A DNA stretch of 64,000 nucleotides from assembly GCF_039872765.1 (NCBI RefSeq), contig NZ_JBDPZC010000011.1, positions 1 through 64,000 on the forward strand, read 5' to 3'. The translations under genes were made by a program, and so were the position numbers. This document shows, piece after piece, positions 40,773 through 49,319 of the stretch. Numbering within the stretch: the stretch's first letter is position 1; every line of letters starts with the position of its first letter. Source of the stretch: Roseateles_B flavus (GTDB taxonomy: Bacteria; Pseudomonadota; Gammaproteobacteria; Burkholderiales; Burkholderiaceae_C). The notes below the pieces were generated by a model that saw only the letters and a program-made list of their open reading frames with translations, was not told the DNA's origin and ran no database searches.

Positions 40773-41249
40773 TCAGGCCTGGGCCGCATCCAGCGGCAGC
40801 GCCGTGCGGCTGATCACATGCTGCAGCACGAAGCTGGAATGCACGCCCGTCACGCCGGCGATGCGGGTGAGCTTGCCCAGCAGCAGGCTCTGGAAGTGGT
40901 CCATGTCGCGCACCCAGAGCTTGAGCTGGTAGTCCGCCGCCTGGCCGGTGATCAGCAGGCATTCCAGCACCTCGGGCAGCACGCGCACCGAGGCCTCGAA
41001 ATTGGCAAAGCGCTCCGGCGTGTGCTGGTCCATGGAGATGTGCACCAGGGCCATCAGGCTCAGGCCCAGCTTGCGGGCGTCCAGCAGGGCGCGGTAGCCG
41101 GCGATCAGGCCGCTGTCCTCCAGGGCGCGCACCCGGCGCAGGCAGGGGGAGGGTGAGAGGCCCACGCGGTCGGCGAGGTCCTGGTTGGCGATGCGGCCTT
41201 CCTGCTGGAGGATGTCCAGGATCTGGCGGTCTATGCGGTCTAATTCCAT
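40773..41249 (-). CDS. Lrp/AsnC-family transcriptional regulator
   Basis: 158 residues. MELDRIDRQILDILQQEGRI is the start of the Lrp helix-turn-helix, followed by the RAM ligand domain (residues 70-150). Such proteins respond to amino acids. The stop abuts the ndh stop. An inverted repeat over its own promoter suggests autoregulation. Confidence 0.93.
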   Translation of the reverse strand: MELDRIDRQILDILQQEGRIANQDLADRVGLSPSPCLRRVRALEDSGLIAGYRALLDARKLGLSLMALVHISMDQHTPERFANFEASVRVLPEVLECLLITGQAADYQLKLWVRDMDHFQSLLLGKLTRIAGVTGVHSSFVLQHVISRTALPLDAAQA

Positions 41250-41251
41250 GC

Positions 41252-41283
41252 AAATTGCTCAAATGATTTAATGTGGGCAATTT
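41252..41283. promoter_or_regulatory. Candidate Lrp-type operator
   Basis: AAATTGC (41252-41258) and GCAATTT (41277-41283) form an inverted repeat in an AT-rich patch just upstream of the Lrp gene. This patch stands out in an otherwise GC-rich region. The rest of the 41250-41538 gap shows nothing recognisable. Confidence 0.5.
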
Positions 41284-41538
41284 AATGCCAAACGGAATGG
41301 GATTGAAGCCATCTTCGCAATTTTCTGCCCGGCCGCGCTTCCTACACTGGAATCACTGCAAACAGCAGCCCTCCACCGCCCGGGCAAGACCCCCGCGGAG
41401 CAGGCCAGGCCCACGACGGCCCCACCCCCTGCAGTCAAGGCCCCAGGCGTCACGAGCGTGCTGGGGCCTTGGCCATTGGGGCAGGCGCATGTCCCGCGGC
41501 ACTGCCGACGGCCCGGCGCGCGGCCCCACAATGCCGCC

Positions 41539-42027
41539 ATGGACCTGACCCTTGAACGACTGAGCCTGGAGGAGCTGCGCCTGCTCGAAGCCGGGCAATG
41601 GCCGGCCGGATGGCTGGACCGCGTGGAGCCTGGCGCCCTGCCGCCCGAGCGCGTGCACCGCCGCGCCCTGGCCCTGCTGGCGGAGGGCTGCGCCCCCTGC
41701 TGGGCGGTCAGCTGCATGATGTGCCGGCCCAGCGACGGGCGCTACCTGGGCAACATCAGCTTCAAGGGCGCACCCTGCGAGGGGCGCGTGGAGATCGGCT
41801 ACCACGTCGCCCCCGGCCAGCAGGGCCAGGGTCTGGCCACCGCCGCCGTGCGACTGATGCTGGAGGAGGCCTGGGCCTCGGGCGTGCAGGTGGTGCGGGC
41901 GGAGGTCCTGCCGGAGAACCTGCCTTCCCAGCGCGTGCTGGCCAAGGCGGGCTTCCGCCTGGTCGGCCACCGTGCCGACGAGCGCCAGGACTGGGTGGGG
42001 GTCTGGGAAGTGCAGCGTCCGGACTGA
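41539..42027 (+). CDS. GNAT acetyltransferase
   Basis: 162 residues. IGYHVAPGQQGQGLATAAVRL and AEVLPENLPSQRVLAKAGFR are the acetyl-CoA binding and C-terminal motifs of RimJ-like GNATs. The ATG at 41539 was chosen to begin with MDLTLERLSLEEL, the usual first strand. The substrate is unknown. Confidence 0.8.
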   Translation: MDLTLERLSLEELRLLEAGQWPAGWLDRVEPGALPPERVHRRALALLAEGCAPCWAVSCMMCRPSDGRYLGNISFKGAPCEGRVEIGYHVAPGQQGQGLATAAVRLMLEEAWASGVQVVRAEVLPENLPSQRVLAKAGFRLVGHRADERQDWVGVWEVQRPD

Positions 42028-42058
42028 GCGCCGGACTGGGCGCCGGCCCTGCCGCGGC

Positions 42059-43183
42059 TCAGCGGATCAGCACCAGCGAGCTGCCGCGGTGCGACTCTTC
42101 CTGGTAGCGCAGCTTGAAGCCGCCCAGGTCCAGCTCGCCCAGGCCGGCCAGGGCGTGCTGCAGGCTGTCGCGGTTGATGGGGCCCCGGATGCGGCGCAGC
42201 CCCTCGGTGAGGACGCGGGCGGCCACGTAGCCCTCCAGGCTCAGGGAGTCGAACTGGCGGTCGCCCCGGGCCAGCATGGCCTTCTGGTAGGCCGCCACCA
42301 CCGGCAGGCTGGTGTCGTGCGCATCCGGCACCACCTGGGAGACGCGGATCTGGCGCATGTCGCCCATCAGGGATTCCTTCAGCGGCTCCAGGCCCACGAA
42401 GGACAGCACGTAGAAGCGGCCCTTGTAGCCGCGGCTGCGTGCCTGGCGGATGAAGGCGGCGCAGGTCTCGTAGGTGCTGATCATGAACACCGCCTCGGCG
42501 GGCTCGCGGGTGATCAGGGCGTCCAGGGCCTCGTCCACCTGGGTCGAGTTGCGCCGGACCGTGGCCGAGGCCTGCAGTTGCAGCTTCAGGGGCAGCGCGG
42601 CTTCGCGCATGGCCTCCAGGCCGGCGCGGCCGAAGAGGTCGGCCTGCAGCAGCACGTTGAAGCGCTGCACGCCGTCCTGTCTCATCGCATGAGCCAGGGC
42701 GACGGATTCGTCCATGTAGCTGGCGCGCACGCTGAAGATCCGGCCCGGGCCAGGCTCGTAAAGCATGCTGGCGCCCGTGTAGGCGCCGAGGAAGCTGATG
42801 CCGTGGCGCTTCAGGTAGGGCAGGGCCACGCGGCTGGTGGGCGTGCCCACGTAGCCGAACAGCAGCAGCACGCGCGGGTCCTCGACGAACTGGCGGGTGT
42901 TGATTTCGGCGCGGTCGGGTTCATAGCCGTCATCGCGCAGGTCCAGCACCACCTTGCGGCCCTGCACGCCCCCCTGCTGGTTGAGCATGTCCAGCTGCGC
43001 CCGGATGCCCGCGTGGTAGCGCAGCCCCAGCTGGGCGGCCGGGCCGCTGAGCGCCGCCGAGCTGCCGATGCGCAGTTCCTCCTCGGCCGAGGCGCCGGCG
43101 TGGCGCCCGAACCCCAGGCCCAGGCCCAGGCCGAGCAGGGCGGCCAGGCTCAGGCGTCGCGAAGGCACGGTGGCATCAGGCAT
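42059..43183 (-). CDS. Periplasmic ABC substrate-binding protein (branched-chain type)
   Basis: 374 residues with a signal peptide (SLAALLGLGLGLGFGRHAGA). The mature part begins ELRIGSSAALSGPAAQLG, typical of Leu/Ile/Val-binding-type proteins (Peripla_BP_6). FGYVGTPTSRVALPYLK is also usual for the family. No permease or ATPase genes are adjacent, so it may be an orphan binding or sensory protein. The 258 bases upstream, shared with the divergent lipoprotein gene, contain a GGATAAT-like -10 element near 43360-43367 but no firm promoter. Confidence 0.85.
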   Translation of the reverse strand: MPDATVPSRRLSLAALLGLGLGLGFGRHAGASAEEELRIGSSAALSGPAAQLGLRYHAGIRAQLDMLNQQGGVQGRKVVLDLRDDGYEPDRAEINTRQFVEDPRVLLLFGYVGTPTSRVALPYLKRHGISFLGAYTGASMLYEPGPGRIFSVRASYMDESVALAHAMRQDGVQRFNVLLQADLFGRAGLEAMREAALPLKLQLQASATVRRNSTQVDEALDALITREPAEAVFMISTYETCAAFIRQARSRGYKGRFYVLSFVGLEPLKESLMGDMRQIRVSQVVPDAHDTSLPVVAAYQKAMLARGDRQFDSLSLEGYVAARVLTEGLRRIRGPINRDSLQHALAGLGELDLGGFKLRYQEESHRGSSLVLIR

Positions 43184-43441
43184 GACGGCCGCATTGTGCG
43201 CCTGCGGCTCCGCGCCGGCCTTGAGCTGGGCCGAGGCCCGCCCATCTGCGTGCGCAAAGCGGTGCTTTGCCACGGCCGCGCTGGCGCCGCCCGGGTGCCG
43301 CTCCGGCCGGACAGCCCTTGGCGCAGGGGGTGTCTTCCCGTGCCGGGCCCTGCGGGACCGGGATAATGCGGGACCGGAGCCGGCGCCCGTTGCGCCGGCC
43401 CTGTGAACCGTGTGCCGAGGGCCAGTGAGGGAGAACGATCG

Positions 43442-44041
43442 ATGAGCAGAACTTGGACAGCCACCCCTCTGGCCAGTCTGGCCGGAGCCTGCTTGCTGGC
43501 CGGCTGTGCGATCTCCGTGCCGGGCCGTGAGCCGGCCAAGGTCTCGGTCTACCAGAACGAGCGCTTCCAGGCCGAGGAGACCTTCTCCCGCCTCTTCGAC
43601 GCCTCCATGGAGGACACCTGCGAGGCCGCGCGGCGTGCGCTGCTGAGCCAGGGCTACCTGATCAACCCCGGCAAGGCGGGCGCGGTGAGCGGCACCAAGC
43701 GCTTCCAGCCCGAGGGGGAGGTGCACGTGGAGATCAACTTCAACGTGGTCTGCGTGCCCGACGGGCGCAATGCCCAGCTGGCCACGGCCTTCGTCTCGGC
43801 GCAGCAGGACCGCTACGCCATCAAGAAGAGCGCCAACTCCACCAGCATCGGGGTCAGCGCGATCGGATCGATCTCGGTGCCGCTGGCGGCGTCGCAGGAC
43901 TCCATGGTGAAGGTGGCTTCCGAGACCATCCCCGCCGGTGAGTTCTACGACCGCTTCTTCGCGCTCATGCACCGCATGCTCAGCGAGCAGACGGGCGAGG
44001 GCTCCGGCGCGGCCAGCGCCGCCGTGATGCGCCAGCGCTGA
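43442..44041 (+). CDS. DUF2242 lipoprotein
   Basis: 199 residues. The lipobox LLAGC gives a lipidated Cys near residue 21. The mature part begins YQNERFQAEETFSRLFDAS and MEDTCEAARRALLSQGYLIN, matching the DUF2242 family of beta-proteobacterial lipoproteins. Location: probably the periplasmic face of a membrane. Function unknown. Confidence 0.75.
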   Translation: MSRTWTATPLASLAGACLLAGCAISVPGREPAKVSVYQNERFQAEETFSRLFDASMEDTCEAARRALLSQGYLINPGKAGAVSGTKRFQPEGEVHVEINFNVVCVPDGRNAQLATAFVSAQQDRYAIKKSANSTSIGVSAIGSISVPLAASQDSMVKVASETIPAGEFYDRFFALMHRMLSEQTGEGSGAASAAVMRQR

Positions 44042-44051
44042 AGAGGCCGTG

Positions 44052-44402
44052 ATGAGCGGCAGCCGCCTGGTCTATTCCACCGAGCTGGGGCGCACTTGCC
44101 CGCAGTGCCGCGCGGCGCTGGCGGCCTGCCGCTGCGGCAAGCCCGCCACCCGCCCCTCGGGCGATGGCATCGCGCGCGTCTGGCGTGAGAGCAAGGGCCG
44201 GGGCGGCAAGACCGTCACCCTGGTCAAGGGCCTGCCCCTGGACGACGCCGCGCTGCAGGCCCTGGGCAAGCAGCTGCGCAGCGCCTGCGGCAGCGGCGGC
44301 ACGTGCAAGGACGGCGTCCTGGAGATCCAGGGCGACCATGCCGAGCGCGTCACCGCCTGGTTGATCGCCCAGGGCCATCCGGCCAAGCGGGCCGGCGGCT
44401 GA
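44052..44402 (+). CDS. yciH: SUI1/eIF1-like translation factor
   Basis: 116 residues. A CPQCRAALAACRC zinc-ribbon-like start precedes the SUI1 fold (GGKTVTLVKGLPLDDAALQ, then GGTCKDGVLEIQGDHAERV). Bacterial YciH is thought to affect initiation fidelity. The ATG at 44052 was chosen over the GTG one codon upstream. It follows the lipoprotein gene by 10 bases. Confidence 0.9.
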   Translation: MSGSRLVYSTELGRTCPQCRAALAACRCGKPATRPSGDGIARVWRESKGRGGKTVTLVKGLPLDDAALQALGKQLRSACGSGGTCKDGVLEIQGDHAERVTAWLIAQGHPAKRAGG

Positions 44403-44417
44403 GGCCGGGGCGCGGGC

Positions 44418-45254
44418 TCAGGGCTTCACGAAGCGCAGGGTCATGCGGTCGCTCTCGCCGATGGCGGTGTAGCGCTCGCGGTCCTTGTCCTTGTTGGTGA
44501 GCGTGGGCGGCAGGGCCCAGACGCCGTTCTCGTGGTCCGCCGTGTCCTTGGGATTGGCATTGACTTCGCTGCGCGCGGCCAGCTTGAAGCCCACGGATTC
44601 GGCGATGCGGATCACGTAGCTCTCGTGCACATAGCCGCTGCTGGCCTTCTCGTCCTGGGCCTGGGCGGCCGGGCGGCGGTGCTCGACCACGCCGAAGGTC
44701 CCGCCCTTCTTGAGGGCCTCGAAGGCGCTGCGGAAGACCGCGGTGACGGCGGGCTCGCCGCCGGCCTCGATCCAGTTGTGCACATTGCGGAAGGTCAGCA
44801 CCAGATCGGCCGAGCCGGGCGCGGCGTACTGCAGGCGGCCGGGCACCTCGAACACATTCATCTGCACCTTGCCGTAGACCGCCGGCGCGGCGGCCAGCTT
44901 CTCCTTCAGGCGCTGGCCGCTGCGCTGGCGGTAGGCGTTGCTGGACTGCGGGTCGTCGGCGCCCAGGATCAGCTGGCCTTTGCCATGCAGGTAGGGCGCG
45001 AGGATCTCGGTGTACCAGCCGCCGCCGGGGCTCAGCTCGACCACCGTCATTTCGGGCCGGATGCCGAAGAAGCGCAGGGTCTCGTAGGGATGACGGGCAC
45101 CGTCGCGGGCGGTGAAGGCGGGCGTGCGCTGCGAGCCGGCGATGGCGGCCTGCAGCGCGGTGTCGGGGCTGTCTGCGGCAGGGCTGCCGGCCCAGGCCGT
45201 GGTCATCATGGACAGGCAGGCGAGGGCGGCAAAGCCGCGGCGAGTCAGGCTCAT
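44418..45254 (-). CDS. Exported class I SAM-dependent methyltransferase-like protein
   Basis: 278 residues with a signal peptide (RRGFAALACLSMMTTAWA). VVELSPGGGWYTEILAPYL is the SAM-binding motif I, and DLVLTFRNVHNW is the later core motif. An exported methyltransferase fold is unusual because SAM is cytosolic, yet this family is conserved in many proteobacteria. The RRGF start has one twin arginine but lacks a full Tat motif. GGAGGA precedes the ATG. Confidence 0.82.
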   Translation of the reverse strand: MSLTRRGFAALACLSMMTTAWAGSPAADSPDTALQAAIAGSQRTPAFTARDGARHPYETLRFFGIRPEMTVVELSPGGGWYTEILAPYLHGKGQLILGADDPQSSNAYRQRSGQRLKEKLAAAPAVYGKVQMNVFEVPGRLQYAAPGSADLVLTFRNVHNWIEAGGEPAVTAVFRSAFEALKKGGTFGVVEHRRPAAQAQDEKASSGYVHESYVIRIAESVGFKLAARSEVNANPKDTADHENGVWALPPTLTNKDKDRERYTAIGESDRMTLRFVKP

Positions 45255-45408
45255 GGAGTCCTCCGATCGGACGAAGTCTTGGGGCCGGCGCAGTATGCAA
45301 GCCGGGGGGCGGGGGTGACGGAAGGCACCCCGGGCCATCCGCAGCAGCGCCCCTGGGCAGGGCTGGCTACAGTGCCAGGCCTTGCCTGTCTCCCTCCCCC
45401 CGTCGACC

Positions 45409-47199
45409 ATGCGCCTGTCCCGCCTGCCCCTGCCCACCGTGCGCCACGCCCTGCTCCTGCCGCTGCTGGCCCTGGCTGGCCTGGCGGGCGCCGCGCCCCC
45501 GCTCGGCACCGAGGCCGAGCGCAGCAGCTACCTGCGCACCGGCCGCTACGAGGAAGTGGGCCGTCTGTGCCAGGCCTTCCAGCAGCACTTTCCCCGCGCG
45601 GTGCGCTGCACGCGCTTCGGCAGCACGCCGGAAGGGCGGCCCATGTGGGCGCTGGTCGTCAGCCAGAAGGGGGTGTTCAGCCCGGCCGAGGCGCGCCGGC
45701 GCGGCCTGCCGGTGACGCTGATCCAGGGCGGCATCCACGCGGGCGAGATCGACGGCAAGGACGCTGGCTTTCTTGCCCTGCGCCAGGTGCTCGAAGGGCA
45801 GGCGGCGCCGGGCGCATTGAAGCGCCAGGTGCTGGTCTTCGTGCCCGTTTTCAATGTCGACGGCCACGAGCGTTTCGGCGCCTGGAACCGCCCCAACCAG
45901 CGCGGGCCCGAGGCCATGGGCTGGCGGACCACGGCCGAGAACTACAACCTCAACCGCGACTACGCCAAGGCCGATGCGCCCGAGATGCAGGCCATGCTGC
46001 GCCTGGTCCAGGCCTGGGACCCGCTGGCCACCATCGACCTGCACGTCACCGACGGCGCGCAGTTCGAGCACGACGTCTCCATCCAGGTCGAGCCGGTGCA
46101 TGCGGGCGACGAGGCCCTGCGCGCCAGCGGGCAGCGCCTGCGCGACGGCGTCATCGAGGCGCTGGCGGCGCAGGGCTCGCTGCCGCAGCCCTTCTACATG
46201 TCCTTCGAGAAGATGGACGACCCTGCCTCCGGCTTTGCCGATGGCGTGCCGCCGCCGCGCTTCTCCACCGGCTACTTCTGGCTGCGCAACCGCTTCGGCA
46301 TGCTGGTGGAGACGCACTCGTGGAAGGACTACCCGACCCGCGTGCGCATCACCCGCAACACTGTGGTCGCCACGCTGGCGCTGATGGCCCGCCACGGCGC
46401 CGACTGGCTGGCGCAGGCCCGGGCGGCGGATGCGCGCGCGATGCGCCTGGCCGGCCGCGAGCAGCCCCTGGCCTTCGAGACCAGCCCGAAGCAACGCATG
46501 ATCGACTTCCGCGGCTATGCCTACACCCGCACGCCCTCGGACATCTCCGGCGCCCTGATGACCCGCTACGACGAGCACCGCCCCGAGATCTGGCACGTGC
46601 CCCTGCGCGACGAGATCGTCCCCGCCCTGAGCCTGCCGGTGCCCGGCGCCGGCTATCTGGTGCCCGCGGCGCATGCCGAGGCCGTGGCGGCCAGGCTGCG
46701 CCTGCACGGCCTGCGCTTCGAGCGCCTGGCCGCGGCGCGCCCGGCGCTGCCGGTGCAGGTCTTCAGGGCCGAGCAGGCGCGCTTCGGAGCGCAGTCGGTG
46801 GAAGGCCACCAGCGCCTGGAGGTGAAGGGCCAGTGGCGCCCCGAGCCGCGCGACCTGCCCGCCGGCAGCCTGTTCGTGCCCGCGGCCCAGCCCGGCGTGC
46901 GCCTGCTGATGGCCCTGCTGGAACCGCAGGCGCCAGACTCCCTGCTGGCCTGGGGCTTCTTCAACAACGCCTTCGAGACCAAGGAGTACATGGAGGATTA
47001 CGTGGCCGAGGACGTGGCCCGGGCCCAGCTGGCGGCCGATCCGCAGCTGGCCGCCGAGTTCCAGCGCCGCCTGGCCGAAGACGCCGCCTTCGCCGCCGAC
47101 CCGCATGCCCGCCTCGCCTTCTTCGCGCGCCGGCATACGTCCTGGGATGAACGTTACCGGCTGTATCCGGTGATGCGCCTGGACCAGCCGCTGCGCTGA
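45409..47199 (+). CDS. M14-family zinc carboxypeptidase, secreted
   Basis: 596 residues. After a signal sequence (ending near AGLAGA), the zinc site is GGIHAGEIDGKD (His and Glu), with the third ligand in DLHVTDG and the catalytic Glu in LVETHSWKDYP. NRDYAKAD carries substrate-binding residues. C-terminal 200 residues lie outside the peptidase core. A TTG at 45382 is an alternative start. It is probably periplasmic or extracellular peptide trimming. Confidence 0.85.
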   Translation: MRLSRLPLPTVRHALLLPLLALAGLAGAAPPLGTEAERSSYLRTGRYEEVGRLCQAFQQHFPRAVRCTRFGSTPEGRPMWALVVSQKGVFSPAEARRRGLPVTLIQGGIHAGEIDGKDAGFLALRQVLEGQAAPGALKRQVLVFVPVFNVDGHERFGAWNRPNQRGPEAMGWRTTAENYNLNRDYAKADAPEMQAMLRLVQAWDPLATIDLHVTDGAQFEHDVSIQVEPVHAGDEALRASGQRLRDGVIEALAAQGSLPQPFYMSFEKMDDPASGFADGVPPPRFSTGYFWLRNRFGMLVETHSWKDYPTRVRITRNTVVATLALMARHGADWLAQARAADARAMRLAGREQPLAFETSPKQRMIDFRGYAYTRTPSDISGALMTRYDEHRPEIWHVPLRDEIVPALSLPVPGAGYLVPAAHAEAVAARLRLHGLRFERLAAARPALPVQVFRAEQARFGAQSVEGHQRLEVKGQWRPEPRDLPAGSLFVPAAQPGVRLLMALLEPQAPDSLLAWGFFNNAFETKEYMEDYVAEDVARAQLAADPQLAAEFQRRLAEDAAFAADPHARLAFFARRHTSWDERYRLYPVMRLDQPLR

Positions 47200-47335
47200 G
47201 TCTCCGGACACCGTTTCGTCGCGCCCAGGGGCACCGGGCGCGCACAAAGTCGCAGGAAGCCGCGCGACCTGCGTGGCAGCGCTTTTCAGCGGCGCCGCCA
47301 GCGCCTACTGTTGCGCCTACGGGATTCCCCCGTGA

Positions 47336-47424
47336 TCGGCAAACCGCGCGAAAGCGCGGGACGCAAAGCCTCCGGCCTACAGCCGACGCCCTTCAGGCGC
47401 CGGCCACGGTAGCGGGGTTGCCAG
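47336..47424 (+). promoter_or_regulatory. Cyclic di-GMP-I (GEMM) riboswitch
   Basis: The P1 strands GGCAA (47338-47342) and TTGCC (47418-47422) close the aptamer. Helix P1b is CCGCGC-GAAA-GCGCGG with the conserved GAAA tetraloop. GGACGCAAAGCCTCCGGCCTA is the conserved ligand core (given as GGACGCAAAGCC and TCCGGCCTA), and GGTAGCGGGGTTGCC is the 3' conserved strand. It sits 60 bases upstream of the start of the S8 peptidase gene. No T-run follows, so control may act on translation. Confidence 0.93.
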
Positions 47425-47483
47425 CTGCCCCGCCGCCCCGGCAGGGAACTGGCCTCGATGGATGCACTCCGAGGCGAAACCAC

Positions 47484-49319
47484 ATGAACTCACCCCTGTT
47501 CTCCGCCCTGGTCCTGGCCCTGCTGGCCGGCACCGGTTCTTCCCAGGCCGCCTTCCAGGCTGCCCAGGTCGGCCCTGATGGCCTCATCGTCCAGGCTGCC
47601 CAGACGGACCGCCTGATCGTCAAGTACAAGTCCGGCAAGGGCGCCTTCCCCACCGAGAACGCCCGCCTGGCCGCCCAGGTCGCAAGCAACCGCCATGGCG
47701 TGCAGCTGACCCCCCTGCGCCAGATGGCCAGCGGCGCCCAGGTGTTCAAGCTCAGCCGTCGCCTGGGCAAGGGCGACATCGAGGCCCTGGCCGCCAGCTT
47801 CCGCAGCGGTGACGCCAATATCGAGTACGTCGAGCCCGACCGCCTGCTGCAGCCGCAGCTGACGCCCACCGACCCGATGTACGCCCAGCAGTGGAGCCTG
47901 TTCGACGCCGTGGGCGGCATCCGCGCCCCCGACGCCTGGAACAAGTCCAGCGGCGATGGCGTGACCGTGGCCGTGATCGACACCGGCGTACGACCCCATG
48001 CCGACTTCGCGCCGCGCCTGCTGCCCGGCTACGACTTCATCCTGAACACCACCGTGGCCGGTGACGGCGGCGGGCGCGACGCCGATGCCAGCGACCCCGG
48101 CGACTTCGTCGCGGCAGGCGCCTGCGGCTCCGGCAGTGCCGCGCGCAACAGCTCCTGGCACGGCACGCATGTCAGCGGCATCGTCGGCGCCACGGGCAGC
48201 AATGGCATCGGCGTGAGCGGCGTGGCCTTCAAGGCCCGGCTGCTGCCGGTGCGCGCCCTGGGCAAGTGCGGCGGCTATACCTCGGACATCGCCGATGCCA
48301 TGGTCTGGGCCGCCGGTGGCAGCGTCAGCGGCGTGCCGGTCAATGCCAATCCGGCGAAGGTGATCAACCTCTCGCTGGGCGGCGCCGGCAGCTGCGACAT
48401 CACCACGCAGAACGCCATCAACACCGCCCGGGCCAAGGGCGCCGTGGTCGTGGTGGCCGCGGGCAACAGCGGCCAGGACGCGGCGAACTTCTCGCCGGCC
48501 AGCTGCAGCGGCGTGATCACCGTGGCGGCCACCGGCAAGACCGGTGCGCGGGCGTCCTACTCCAACTTCGGCAGCAAGGTGACGCTGGCCGCGCCGGGCG
48601 GCGACAGCAACGGCGCCATCCTGTCCACCTACAACACGGGCGCCACCACGCCGGGCAGCGACAGCTATGCCGGCATGATGGGCACCTCCATGGCCACGCC
48701 GGTGGTCAGCGGGGTCGTGGCCCTGATGCTCCAGGCCAACAGAAACCTCACGCCCGACCAAGTGGCCAGCCTGCTCAAGAGCAGCGCCCGCGCCTTCCCG
48801 GCGGCCTGCATGGGCTGTGGCGCCGGCCTCGTTGACGCGAACGCGGCCGTGAACGCGGCCCTGGCGCAGGCTTCGGGTGCCGCCCCCGCCCCCGCACCCA
48901 CGCCGGCCCCCGCACCCGCCCCGGCTCCGAGCCCCGAGCCGACGCCTGCTCCTGCGCCGGCGCCCGTCTCCATCAAGGAAGCCGAGCCCAATGACAGCCT
49001 GGGCGCCGCCCAGGTGATCAGCGCCAGCCGCGCGGCCATCAGCGGCAGCATCGCCAGCAACACCGACAACGACTACTACCGCTACAGCGTCCCCGCCGGC
49101 AAGACCCTCAAGGTCACGCTGAGCGCCGGCAGCGCCTCGGGCTTCGGCCTCGGGGCCTACACGGCCGGCGGCACGCAGCTGCTGCTGAGCACCGGCGTGC
49201 CGGGCGTCACCCAGATGCTGCAGATCACCAACTCGGGCAGCAAGGACGTGAACGTCTACCTGCGCGTGCTGCGCAGCACCGGTGCGACCGGCGGCTATGC
49301 CCTCAGCCTGAGTCTCTAG
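47484..49319 (+). CDS. Secreted subtilisin-like (S8) serine protease with C-terminal PPC domain
   Basis: 611 residues. Signal peptide (SALVLALLAGTGSSQA), then an inhibitor-like propeptide (to about 130). The S8 domain has Asp166 (VIDTG), His226 (HGTHVSG) and Ser402 (GTSMATPVVSG). A proline-alanine linker near residues 473-496 leads to a PPC domain starting EAEPNDSLGAAQ. The enzyme degrades external protein. The 5' leader contains a c-di-GMP-I riboswitch, so expression probably depends on c-di-GMP. It is convergent with the sigma factor gene, with no gap between stops. Confidence 0.93.
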   Translation: MNSPLFSALVLALLAGTGSSQAAFQAAQVGPDGLIVQAAQTDRLIVKYKSGKGAFPTENARLAAQVASNRHGVQLTPLRQMASGAQVFKLSRRLGKGDIEALAASFRSGDANIEYVEPDRLLQPQLTPTDPMYAQQWSLFDAVGGIRAPDAWNKSSGDGVTVAVIDTGVRPHADFAPRLLPGYDFILNTTVAGDGGGRDADASDPGDFVAAGACGSGSAARNSSWHGTHVSGIVGATGSNGIGVSGVAFKARLLPVRALGKCGGYTSDIADAMVWAAGGSVSGVPVNANPAKVINLSLGGAGSCDITTQNAINTARAKGAVVVVAAGNSGQDAANFSPASCSGVITVAATGKTGARASYSNFGSKVTLAAPGGDSNGAILSTYNTGATTPGSDSYAGMMGTSMATPVVSGVVALMLQANRNLTPDQVASLLKSSARAFPAACMGCGAGLVDANAAVNAALAQASGAAPAPAPTPAPAPAPAPSPEPTPAPAPAPVSIKEAEPNDSLGAAQVISASRAAISGSIASNTDNDYYRYSVPAGKTLKVTLSAGSASGFGLGAYTAGGTQLLLSTGVPGVTQMLQITNSGSKDVNVYLRVLRSTGATGGYALSLSL

